From NCBI RefSeq assembly GCF_002887595.1, contig NZ_PEBU01000005.1, forward strand, positions 182,648 through 246,647: a stretch of 64,000 nucleotides of DNA. The letters run 5' to 3'. The position numbers and the translations under genes were made by a program. Under the pieces are notes generated by a model. It was not told the origin of the DNA, did no database searches, and saw only the letters and a program-made list of their open reading frames with translations. This document shows, piece by piece, positions 18,492 to 26,113 of the stretch (position 1 is the stretch's first letter; the number at the start of each line of letters is the position of its first letter). This stretch comes from Bowmanella denitrificans. GTDB lineage: Bacteria; Pseudomonadota; Gammaproteobacteria; Enterobacterales; Alteromonadaceae.

Positions 18492-18801
18492 TGGTTTATG
18501 TCCCTAGACTATGTGTGCTTTACGGGTCTTTGTATTTCTGCGACTTGTTGGTCAGATTAAGCAGATGTTTCCTTTTATTTAACCCGCTTAACAAGCACAA
18601 CACAGCCTGACTCTATTCTTCCCCACTTCTATCTCTATTTAATCTCTATTCTGAAGTTTTTACTTTAATATCAATATGTTGATAAGTTCACTCATGAGGA
18701 GTAACATTTACTCACGCTATTGTGTTTGCGGGCACGCCAGCAATCCGCTAGATTGCCATCTAACTGCCCGACCACTTGAATATGCCTAAGAAATCAGTCT
18801 G
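18492..18801. other. Divergent intergenic region, receptor 2 / regulator 2
   Basis: No gene is visible. It contains the tandem 11-bp box at 18626-18647 with a further CTCTATTCTT half-like unit just left of it (18611-18620), then an AT-rich stretch (about 18655-18700) expected to hold promoters for one or both genes. Confidence 0.6.
18626..18647 (-). promoter_or_regulatory. Tandem 11-bp direct-repeat box upstream of receptor 2
   Basis: CTTCTATCTCT (18626-18636) is followed directly by ATTTAATCTCT (18637-18647). The second unit is identical to that at 23696-23706. The first is more diverged than in the other two copies (CTTCTATCTCT against TTTTTACCTCT). Confidence 0.6.
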
Positions 18802-20898
18802 ATGCTTCAATCTGCTCCCTTTACCATTGGTGAGTTCAGGGTCGAACCCCTGGAATGTGCCATTTATCTGCCAGATGGCGAGAAGCACAGCCTGCAGCCT
18901 AAATTTATCGAAGTATTGTGTTATCTGGCATCCCATTATCCCCGCGTGGTGCCCCGTCAGGAACTGATTGAACATGTGTGGCAGGGCAATGGTTATGTGG
19001 GCGAAAAAGCCCTGACTAATGCCATTTGGCATTTACGCCAGGCGCTTAAGCAACAGGATGGCAGTGAAAGTATTCAAACCATTCGCAAGAGTGGTTATCA
19101 GCTCCTGGTGCAACCCGAATTTGAGGCAGAGCCAGCCGTTGTACCTGCCGCCGCAGACATGGCAGGAAAACCGCGGATGCCGGTCTGGGGATGGTCGGGC
19201 TTAGGCATAATACTGCTTATTGTTGGCTTGTTCTGGTGGTGGCCGCAAGAGCAAATAGCCGCTATCCAACCCGATATCATTACCAAACAGCCAGGTATGG
19301 AGCTTTTCCCTGCTCCATCGCCCGATGGCTTATTTACTGCCTTTAAATGGCGTCGCTCAGACGGCAGCATGGATTTGTACCTGCAGGATGCCAGACAGAC
19401 GAACCTACCCGCCCGGCAACTGACCTTTGATGAAGCCAATGAAGGACGACCAGTTTGGGATATGACAGGCAAGTTTCTGTTTTTCAGACGTAAAAATGAC
19501 GATCTGGAAACCTGCCAGGTGATCAGGCTGGAGGTTGAAAGCCTGCAGGAAAAAGTGGTGGGCAAGTGCCCGCTGGGTGGTGATTTACATTACCTGGATA
19601 TCAGCCCGGATAACAGCGTGCTGGCCTACTGGGGCCTGGAAGGTGTGGCAGATACCCCGGCGGTTTATATTAAAAACCTCAACGACGAGAGTCAGTCTGC
19701 CCCCACCTGTCTGAATGAATGCAATATGCGTGACCGGGATTTAGCCTTTTCACCCGATGGCAGTCAACTGGCCATCAGCCGCCGAATCAGCCGGTTTGCC
19801 GAAAACATCTATCTGCGCAATCTGGCCACCGGCGAGGAAAGACAACTCACCGAAGGGGAATCAGACATTGTCGGGATTAGCTGGCATCCGGACGGCAAAC
19901 ATCTGGTGTATGGCGTACAACGGGCGGATGCCCGCTCGGGCTTTTTGCTGAATATTCACAGCGGTGAGTCTACGCCCATGAATATCGAGGGTTTTAGTTA
20001 CCCGTCGTTTGCCAAGCAGGTACCCTGGCTGTATTTTCAGACCCGCAGCGAGTTTTATCAAATAGCCTACCTGCCTGTGGCCGAGGAGCTGCCATCCAGC
20101 CCTTTCCCCTTACTACAATCGGACTACAACCATAAGTACCCTGATTATTCTGCGGCCACAGACCGGATTGCTTATCTTTCCAATGAATCCGGCCATTATG
20201 AAATATGGGTGGCTGATGCTGAGGGCAACCAGCGCCAGCAATTAACCCACTTAAAACGCTCGGTATTGTATCCGCGCTGGTCCCACGACGGCAGGCGCAT
20301 TGCTTTTCTGGCCGCCAATGCTAACGGCAAAGGCGACTCACTGATGATTGTGGATGTGGATAGCAAACGCCTGATCCGCGTGCCCAGCCCTTACCAGACT
20401 CATCAGCGCCCCACCTGGACGGCAGATGATCAGGCACTGGTAGCATCGGTTTATGATGAAGAACAGCGTCAGCTCTATCTGTTTCCGCTGGATAACAGGC
20501 CCGTCAGCCAGTTGACCGAAGATGGCGGTGTTTTCGGTATTATGCTGGCAGATGATACGCTGATTTATTCCCGCTCTGAACCCGGCCTGTACAGTATGGC
20601 TGCCGGTTCAAAGCAACCCAAACTGTTGATCGCGCCGGACCACTTCGGCACAAGATACACCTGGACCCTGGCCGACAGTGGCGACATTTACTTTGCCGAC
20701 CCTGGTGCCCGCCATACTGATATCAAGCGATTTGACGCAGAAAATGCCACGGTGGCTGCCATAATGCGCCTGCCTCTGTCTGCCGTGGTGGCGTACAGTT
20801 CACTGAGCCTGGACAGCAAACGCCAGCGCCTGCTGTTTAACAACACCATTAAGGCCCAGTCGGATATCAAAAGAATCAAAGATCTGCCGCTAAACTAG
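18802..20898 (+). CDS. CadC-like transmembrane winged-helix regulator with PD40 sensor, paralogue 2
   Basis: 698 residues with the same plan as the protein at 13208-15301. An N-terminal OmpR-type winged helix (LQPKFIEVLCYLASHYPRVVPRQEL, wing RKSGYQLL near residue 98) is followed by a membrane segment at about 132-150 (WGWSGLGIILLIVGLFWWW) and a periplasmic PD40/TolB propeller (DISPDNSVLAYWG, FSPDGSQLAISRR, WHPDGKHLVYGVQRAD, WSHDGRRIAFLAANANGKGD). Identity with paralogue 1 is high over the sensor too, so the two probably recognise related signals. It is divergent from receptor 2. Its last 23 bp overlap the 3' end of the opposing M16 protease gene. It is a likely activator of box-bearing genes; cross-regulation with paralogue 1 is plausible because their boxes are nearly the same. 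Confidence 0.88.
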   Translation: MLQSAPFTIGEFRVEPLECAIYLPDGEKHSLQPKFIEVLCYLASHYPRVVPRQELIEHVWQGNGYVGEKALTNAIWHLRQALKQQDGSESIQTIRKSGYQLLVQPEFEAEPAVVPAAADMAGKPRMPVWGWSGLGIILLIVGLFWWWPQEQIAAIQPDIITKQPGMELFPAPSPDGLFTAFKWRRSDGSMDLYLQDARQTNLPARQLTFDEANEGRPVWDMTGKFLFFRRKNDDLETCQVIRLEVESLQEKVVGKCPLGGDLHYLDISPDNSVLAYWGLEGVADTPAVYIKNLNDESQSAPTCLNECNMRDRDLAFSPDGSQLAISRRISRFAENIYLRNLATGEERQLTEGESDIVGISWHPDGKHLVYGVQRADARSGFLLNIHSGESTPMNIEGFSYPSFAKQVPWLYFQTRSEFYQIAYLPVAEELPSSPFPLLQSDYNHKYPDYSAATDRIAYLSNESGHYEIWVADAEGNQRQQLTHLKRSVLYPRWSHDGRRIAFLAANANGKGDSLMIVDVDSKRLIRVPSPYQTHQRPTWTADDQALVASVYDEEQRQLYLFPLDNRPVSQLTEDGGVFGIMLADDTLIYSRSEPGLYSMAAGSKQPKLLIAPDHFGTRYTWTLADSGDIYFADPGARHTDIKRFDAENATVAAIMRLPLSAVVAYSSLSLDSKRQRLLFNNTIKAQSDIKRIKDLPLN

Positions 20899-23611
20899 CG
20901 CTTGTGCCCGCCTGAGTATGATTTTGCAGTAACACCCCACTTAACTGGCTGTTAAGCAATGTCGTGGCCATTTCCTGAAAGGCCGGTAACGGCATAGTTA
21001 CAATGGCATGCAATAATTGCTGATGATGTTCCAAATCGCGCTGATAGCGAATATGGCTGCGCAAATCTGCTTCAATATCACCGCTGTTTATCTGCTGTTG
21101 TTGTAGGGCACTGACCAGATTCTGCTGCAACTTGCTAAATTCGGCTGGCTGCAAGGATGCAATTTGCGCGATAAATACCTGGTTAAAATGTGCAATGCGT
21201 TGCAGGAGCTGCTGCGCCGATGTTACCGGCGACTGCACATAGTAGCTGATATGGCGCTTGCCATACCGCTCTGCGGCCAGCGCCGAGACCCGGTATCCCA
21301 ATTGTTCCTGGGTACGCAATTGATGAAAAAACGGTGCCTTAAGCATGCTGCCCAGCAGTTCCACCATGGCCTGTTGCTGCACATCCTGCCCCTTTGGCAC
21401 TAGCATCAGTTTCACTGCACTGTCACTGCCGGCAACCGGATGCTGGTGGTGTTCCTCGGGCCAAGGCTTGCTGTCAATTGGCCTGTGAGAGGCCAGGTTG
21501 TTATGTTCAGCCAGCCCCTGCACGGCAGCGATAAGCTGTTGTGTCTGCTCTGTTTGTAAAGGACCATAGGTGATCAGGCTCAGATAGGCATCATGCAGGT
21601 AGGCAGCCGTAAAGCCACGGTAGTGGCCCTCGCTCATCTTTTGCAGATACGCCAGGTCGTCTTGCGCTAAACTGGCTCGACCCAACTGATAACTAAGCAA
21701 TCTGTCAGCCTGGCTGCTGAGTCGCTCCTGGACAAAGCCGGCCAGACTGTTAATTCGGCGCTTTAAGGTAAGACGCAGGGCCGTGTCATCCAATTCAGGT
21801 CGCTGCAAGCCTGCCAGCATATCCGCAAACAGTGCTGACCAGTTACCGCTTTGCCCTTTAACTTGTATGCGCATGCCGCTACTGGTCGCGGTTACCGATG
21901 CCTGAATCTTTGCTGCGCTGGCCCGTTCAATCACCTGCTGCAGTTGCAATTGCAGACGCTTCTCGAACAGCACATTCAGGGCAGAAAAGTCAGCGGCAGT
22001 GGTAGGCCGGTCAATATACAATGTGATGGCCGTGTAACTGTCTTTATCCCGCCTGGCGGGTAATTGCCAAATGGCCAGCCCTGGCTGATGCGTTACTTTT
22101 TGCTCGGTTACCGCCAACGCCTCAGTGCTGGCGGCAAAATAGTCAGACAAACCGGGCAGGCTGAAATCAAGCGGCTGAGCCTGCCAGTCCGGTATGGCGG
22201 CATACCGGAACTCCGTCTGATAAATAGGTTCGACCATCTGGGTGTTAAGCTTACTGCCTTCACGAATAACCAGCATATTCTGCGCATTGAAGTGCGACCA
22301 GAAATCCGTTAGCGCCTGGGGGTTAAAAGCCACAGGCAGGCTGTCCTGGCTAAGTAACTGCTGAACAGGTCGTTGCAACAAGGCTTTGGACAATGCTCTT
22401 ACCCTGCTGGCATCGGCATGCTCGGGGGTCTGATGAAATTGCGCCGCCGACAGGGATGAAAAAGTCTCAAATACCTTGCTATCCAACGCCTGATGGCGAA
22501 TCTGCTGCACATAGGCAAAGGTCGCCGCCATAATCGCGGCTTCTTCTTTCATTCCGGCACCGGTGAGATTAAAGCTCAGGTTGAATAGCGCATGGCGGCT
22601 ATCCAACTCACTGTCACTGGCCGACAAGCTTTGGATCCAGCCCTTGTCACGCAGATAAGCTTCCAGTCCTTGGTCATTGTAACTGGCCAGCAGCCATTGG
22701 GTGTAAGGTATTGCCAGGGTATCGCGGCTGGCCTGATTAACCGGTAAAGGAAAACTCAGGGTCAGATAAGAACGCTTGCGCAGCGTTTTAATCTCCACCT
22801 GGCGCGGCGCGTCTGCAAGCAAGGGCGCGGGTTGCTGATTAAGGGTCTTGCGGCAATTGTCCTGCACTGCACCGAATTTACTTTTTGCCTGCTCACCCAG
22901 TTGCTGCATAGATTGCGGCCCGGCCAGCACCAATGCCATGCGCGAGCTGCAATAATAGTCCTGGCCAAAATCTACCAGCGCCTGATGCAAGGTTTTCTCT
23001 GTCCGATCCTGTAAGGTATCCAGATTGCCGGTGGAAAACTTGCGGTAGCCATGCTCTGGATGAAACAGGGTACGCATCACTTCCCGTTTGCGCCGAAAGG
23101 CATCCTGGTATTTTAAGTTAAACTCGGCCTGTACCGCATTGCGTTCCTTGTACACCATCTGTGCAGGCAGAAGCGGGCCAACAAACTGCCAGGCAAATCT
23201 GTCCAGTGCCGGAATAAAACCGTCACTGGCCGCCTCGAAATAGTAGTTGGTGATTAAGGCCGACGTGGCTGCGTTTGAGCGCCCGCCCTGCTCTGCCAGA
23301 AATTGCTTATATTCAGCCGGGTCAGGGTATTTTTGCGAACCTTTGGACAGCATATGTTCATATAAATGCGCCAGTCCGGCCATGTCGGGCGGGTCCTGAT
23401 AATAGCCAGCCTCAACACTCAGTGCCCCATATACTTTGCTAAGCTGTGCATCGCTGACCAGCAACACTTTTAAGCCGTTATCCAGCATCAGATATTGATA
23501 ATCTGCCGGGTCCTGTTGACCTTTAAGTGGCGTATTGGCTATTTCAGGCTGGGTAATCTGACAGGCGCAAAGCAGTAGAGCAAGGCCGAATGGCACTATC
23601 CGCTGAAGCAT
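20876..23611 (-). CDS. M16 family (pitrilysin/insulinase-like) zinc protease lipoprotein
   Basis: 911 residues. The signal sequence MLQRIVPFGLALLLCACQ has a lipobox with Cys17, so the protein is membrane-anchored on the periplasmic or outer-membrane side. The inverted zinc motif HLYEH lies at residues 82-86, with the third ligand in ERNAVQAEF (Glu163), 77 residues after the last His as in M16 enzymes. The C-terminal half carries the RTQEQLGYRVSA motif of pitrilysin-type substrate-binding domains. M16 enzymes degrade oligopeptides. The tandem 11-bp box lies 74 bp upstream of its start, matching those of the two receptors, so it is predicted to trim peptides for, or after, their import. The 3' end overlaps regulator 2 on the opposite strand by 23 bp. 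Confidence 0.9.
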   Translation of the reverse strand: MLQRIVPFGLALLLCACQITQPEIANTPLKGQQDPADYQYLMLDNGLKVLLVSDAQLSKVYGALSVEAGYYQDPPDMAGLAHLYEHMLSKGSQKYPDPAEYKQFLAEQGGRSNAATSALITNYYFEAASDGFIPALDRFAWQFVGPLLPAQMVYKERNAVQAEFNLKYQDAFRRKREVMRTLFHPEHGYRKFSTGNLDTLQDRTEKTLHQALVDFGQDYYCSSRMALVLAGPQSMQQLGEQAKSKFGAVQDNCRKTLNQQPAPLLADAPRQVEIKTLRKRSYLTLSFPLPVNQASRDTLAIPYTQWLLASYNDQGLEAYLRDKGWIQSLSASDSELDSRHALFNLSFNLTGAGMKEEAAIMAATFAYVQQIRHQALDSKVFETFSSLSAAQFHQTPEHADASRVRALSKALLQRPVQQLLSQDSLPVAFNPQALTDFWSHFNAQNMLVIREGSKLNTQMVEPIYQTEFRYAAIPDWQAQPLDFSLPGLSDYFAASTEALAVTEQKVTHQPGLAIWQLPARRDKDSYTAITLYIDRPTTAADFSALNVLFEKRLQLQLQQVIERASAAKIQASVTATSSGMRIQVKGQSGNWSALFADMLAGLQRPELDDTALRLTLKRRINSLAGFVQERLSSQADRLLSYQLGRASLAQDDLAYLQKMSEGHYRGFTAAYLHDAYLSLITYGPLQTEQTQQLIAAVQGLAEHNNLASHRPIDSKPWPEEHHQHPVAGSDSAVKLMLVPKGQDVQQQAMVELLGSMLKAPFFHQLRTQEQLGYRVSALAAERYGKRHISYYVQSPVTSAQQLLQRIAHFNQVFIAQIASLQPAEFSKLQQNLVSALQQQQINSGDIEADLRSHIRYQRDLEHHQQLLHAIVTMPLPAFQEMATTLLNSQLSGVLLQNHTQAGTSASLAADL

Positions 23612-23684
23612 GGCTTTTCCTTTGGCAAAACAAAAGCCGCACCCTAACGTTCGGGCCCACGTTCACTCAATGCCCGCCAGCTCC

Positions 23685-23706
23685 TTTTTACCTCTATTTA
23701 ATCTCT
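23685..23706 (-). promoter_or_regulatory. Tandem 11-bp direct-repeat box upstream of the M16 protease
   Basis: TTTTTACCTCT (23685-23695) is followed directly by ATTTAATCTCT (23696-23706). It lies between the M16 start and the stop codon of the upstream DUF3325 gene, touching that stop. Its first unit is identical to that at 13027 and its second to that at 18637. Confidence 0.65.
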
Positions 23707-24046
23707 ATCCGGCGTACAGCAGGGCTATCAGGCTGAAAAGGCAGAGTAGCAGCGCCACAACCCGAATACGCTGAAGCCAGGTGGAACGTTGCTGCAATAT
23801 CAGCAGCACAAACAGTGCCGCCGGGGTCAGCAGCCCAATCCAGATCAGACTGCCATGGGCAAAACCTTTCACCAGACAGGCAGCCAGCAAACCACCAAAC
23901 AGAATGCCCCAGGCACTGAGCAACTGGCGTTGTCGCCTTGTGCCTGTGAGTTTGACACCGTGCACAGCGCGAAAATGGCTGAATTGGCCGGTGGCAAAAT
24001 AGCTCATGGATAAACACAACAAACTAAATACCATTAGGTAACTCAT
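23705..24046 (-). CDS. DUF3325 family membrane protein of the PepSY iron operon
   Basis: 113 residues with about four membrane segments (VFSLLCLSMSYFATG, LLSAWGILFGGLLAACLV, LIWIGLLTPAALFVLLIL, VVALLLCLFSLIALLYAG). Its size and the N-terminal YFATGQFSHFRAVHG pattern match DUF3325, a small inner-membrane family usually found beside PepSY proteins and siderophore receptors. It is the third gene of the operon and its start overlaps the stop of the PepSY gene by 4 bp (24043-24046). Known members are linked to ferri-siderophore use, but their molecular role is undefined. Confidence 0.8.
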   Translation of the reverse strand: MSYLMVFSLLCLSMSYFATGQFSHFRAVHGVKLTGTRRQRQLLSAWGILFGGLLAACLVKGFAHGSLIWIGLLTPAALFVLLILQQRSTWLQRIRVVALLLCLFSLIALLYAG

Positions 24047-25635
24047 TGGGTTACCACCTTATAACTGCCGGGCCGGGCATTTTGCTGGTGCGCAATACCT
24101 GGTTTGGACAAGCAATGCCTGGCTCCCCAAAGCGCGATTAAGCCGCCTGCCAGTACGATAAGTTCGAGACCGGCCAATGCCCATTGGCCATTAACGAGGT
24201 AGGCCAGCAAATGGTAATCAGTAGTAAGCAGGTTCAGTAACGGCAACGCCAGCGCCATGCCGCCGGTCAGCATCCAGACAAAGGCCCAGCCCCGTCGCCC
24301 GGGCTGATAAAGAGCAAACAGAAAAACCAGCAGGTAGCAGATAAAAAAGCCATGCATTTCCCATTCACGCCGCCCGTCAAAGTCCGCCGCCAGTAACCTG
24401 TTGAGGTACAAAAACACCAGACTGGCCAGCGGTAGCCCTGCCACAGTGGCAAGATTCATGGCTTGCACCAGACGCAGATTCCAGCCCATAGGCTGATTGG
24501 CTTTAAGGCGTTTTTCGGCAATACGTCTGGCCCACAGAACCCCGCCACTGGCCACCATAATGCAGCCCAGCACCCCGCCCAGCACAAACAGCCAGCGTAG
24601 CGGCCAGGGGGCGAACTTAGCCGTATGTAAGGCGATTAATGTATTGGCGGTTTTTTCTGGTGCATAAAACGCTGCTTCGCGGCTGCTACCTAGTGCATCA
24701 CCCTGACTATTGTATAAGGTGGAACGGGCATAATGGGCTATCTGGCCTGCTTCGCGGCCATATACTGTCACCGTGGCATTTTCATCGGCCGGATTGTTAA
24801 TACTGATGCGGCTGACCGATTCCACCTGCTTTTCGGCCTTAAAACGCTGAATAAAATCCTGTATCGGCAATGGCTCGCTACGCCGCTGGCCAGCGGCTTT
24901 AACAGATTGAAAGGTGGGATTTTGATCATCAAAAAACTGCGCACGACCGCCTGGATAGACTTTATCTACTGGTGCCGACATATATAAAAACATCAGGGTC
25001 AGTAAGCCGGTGTAAGTGATCATCAGATGATAAGGCAGCGCCAGTACCGAACTGATATTGTGCAAATCCAGCCAGGTTCTGGCGCCCTTGCCGTTTCGAA
25101 AGGTAAAGAAATCGGCGAAAATACGCCGGTGAATCACTATGCCGGTGACCAGTCCAACCAACATAATCATGGCGGCCGCTCCCACTATCCAGCGCGCAGT
25201 AATCGCCGACATATAGTGCAGGTCGAAATGCAGACGGTAGAAGAAGTCGCCGCCTTTGGTATCCCGTAGATTGATACCATCCTGTTGACTATCGCCAAAT
25301 AGATAGCCGTCGACAAAACGGCCGCGCTTTTGACCCGGTTGCGGGGCTTCCCGGTACCCATAGTAAGTCAGTGGATTGCGCTCATCCGCTAAGTTGATAA
25401 ACCACAGCGGTGAATCCGGTGCTTTGCTCTGCAGTACCGATATAACCTGTTGCACTGCCTGCTGCTGGTCCGGCTCAGCCACCACGCCATGGCTTTCGGG
25501 CTGCATCCACCAGCTTATTTCGTAACGGAAATAGCTTAACGTTCCGCCAAAAAACACCACAAATAATAACCAACAGGCCAGCAAACCTCCCCAGGTATGC
25601 AGCCAGGTCATGGAGCGAAAAAAACTGCCTTTCAT
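24043..25635 (-). CDS. PepSY-associated TM (PiuB-like) inner-membrane protein
   Basis: 530 residues. It opens with RSMTWLHTWGGLLACWLLFVVFFGG, the conserved first segment of PepSY_TM proteins, with the His of WLHTW as a possible haem or metal ligand. Further membrane spans occur near AAAMIMLVGLVTGIVIHRRIF, SSVLALPYHLMITYTG, WLFVLGGVLGCIMVASGGVLWARR and four in the C-terminal third. A large periplasmic segment lies between the first two. The family is thought to act in reductive release of iron from siderophores at the inner membrane. It overlaps the DUF3649 gene upstream and the DUF3325 gene downstream by 4 bp each, forming a tight operon behind a Fur-like site. Confidence 0.87.
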   Translation of the reverse strand: MKGSFFRSMTWLHTWGGLLACWLLFVVFFGGTLSYFRYEISWWMQPESHGVVAEPDQQQAVQQVISVLQSKAPDSPLWFINLADERNPLTYYGYREAPQPGQKRGRFVDGYLFGDSQQDGINLRDTKGGDFFYRLHFDLHYMSAITARWIVGAAAMIMLVGLVTGIVIHRRIFADFFTFRNGKGARTWLDLHNISSVLALPYHLMITYTGLLTLMFLYMSAPVDKVYPGGRAQFFDDQNPTFQSVKAAGQRRSEPLPIQDFIQRFKAEKQVESVSRISINNPADENATVTVYGREAGQIAHYARSTLYNSQGDALGSSREAAFYAPEKTANTLIALHTAKFAPWPLRWLFVLGGVLGCIMVASGGVLWARRIAEKRLKANQPMGWNLRLVQAMNLATVAGLPLASLVFLYLNRLLAADFDGRREWEMHGFFICYLLVFLFALYQPGRRGWAFVWMLTGGMALALPLLNLLTTDYHLLAYLVNGQWALAGLELIVLAGGLIALWGARHCLSKPGIAHQQNARPGSYKVVTQ

Positions 25636-25931
25636 ACCAACGCTCCCAACAACAGGTAGTTACTCAATGCCGCTGCCAGGTAAAACCCACCGAGATCCGT
25701 CAGCGCCCGCCAGGCGCGGGGAACATGAAAACTCCACATAATCAATGCAGTAAACAACGGGAACGACAGTAGCATGGCTGTCAGTACTGACGACAAGGGC
25801 GCGGAAGGTAATAATGCGGCAATCAGTACTGCACATTCCGCGGTGGCCAGATAGCCTAATACCGTAGCACTGCCGATGCGCACCAGAATGCCGGTGGCTG
25901 GTGCAGAAAAAATACCTCTGATCCCTTGCAT
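25632..25931 (-). CDS. DUF3649-like small membrane protein, first gene of the PepSY operon
   Basis: 99 residues from the ATG at 25931. A longer in-frame reading exists, but GGAGG lies 9 bp upstream of this ATG and the extra N-terminal residues would run through the Fur-like site. There are three hydrophobic segments: GSATVLGYLATAECAVLIAALL, VLTAMLLSFPLFTALIMW and LGGFYLAAALSNYLLLGALV. Size and position match DUF3649, a family encoded with PepSY and DUF3325 proteins in iron-uptake operons. The TAA/ATG junction with the PepSY gene overlaps by 4 bp. Function at the molecular level is unknown; iron acquisition is inferred from partners and the promoter. Confidence 0.75.
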   Translation of the reverse strand: MQGIRGIFSAPATGILVRIGSATVLGYLATAECAVLIAALLPSAPLSSVLTAMLLSFPLFTALIMWSFHVPRAWRALTDLGGFYLAAALSNYLLLGALV

Positions 25932-25945
25932 GGCCCCTCCAAAAA

Positions 25946-25960
25946 TGCGAATTATTATCA
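25946..25960 (-). promoter_or_regulatory. Fur-like box of the PepSY operon
   Basis: On the minus strand the site reads TGATAATAATTCGCA. The left half is a perfect TGATAAT of the 7-1-7 Fur consensus and the right half keeps ATT and CA. It lies 15 bp upstream of the operon's start codon, where bound Fur would block transcription or initiation. Confidence 0.6.
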
Positions 25961-26036
25961 AATACAACAAGAAACTCAAGCGAAGTTCGGCTATAGGAGG
26001 ATATTCGGGGCAAACAAACAAAAAAAGCCGATAAAA

Positions 26037-26069
26037 AAGGGCCATGACAGGAGATTGAACATGGCCCTT
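26037..26069 (-). terminator. Intrinsic terminator of the Oar-like receptor
   Basis: AAGGGCCATG (26037-26046) and CATGGCCCTT (26060-26069) form a perfect 10-bp stem. On the minus strand it is followed by a T-rich tract (26031-26038). It separates the receptor transcript from the PepSY operon, which starts about 100 bp further on. Confidence 0.8.
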
Positions 26070-26113
26070 GCGGGAAACGAACCGGGCTGCCCCGGAGTTT
26101 CAGTCAGGGAAAG

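Noticed and set aside
23694-24017. A second frame over the DUF3325 gene
   Set aside because: It has no membrane pattern or family match, and the DUF3325 frame is coupled to the PepSY gene by a 4-bp overlap.
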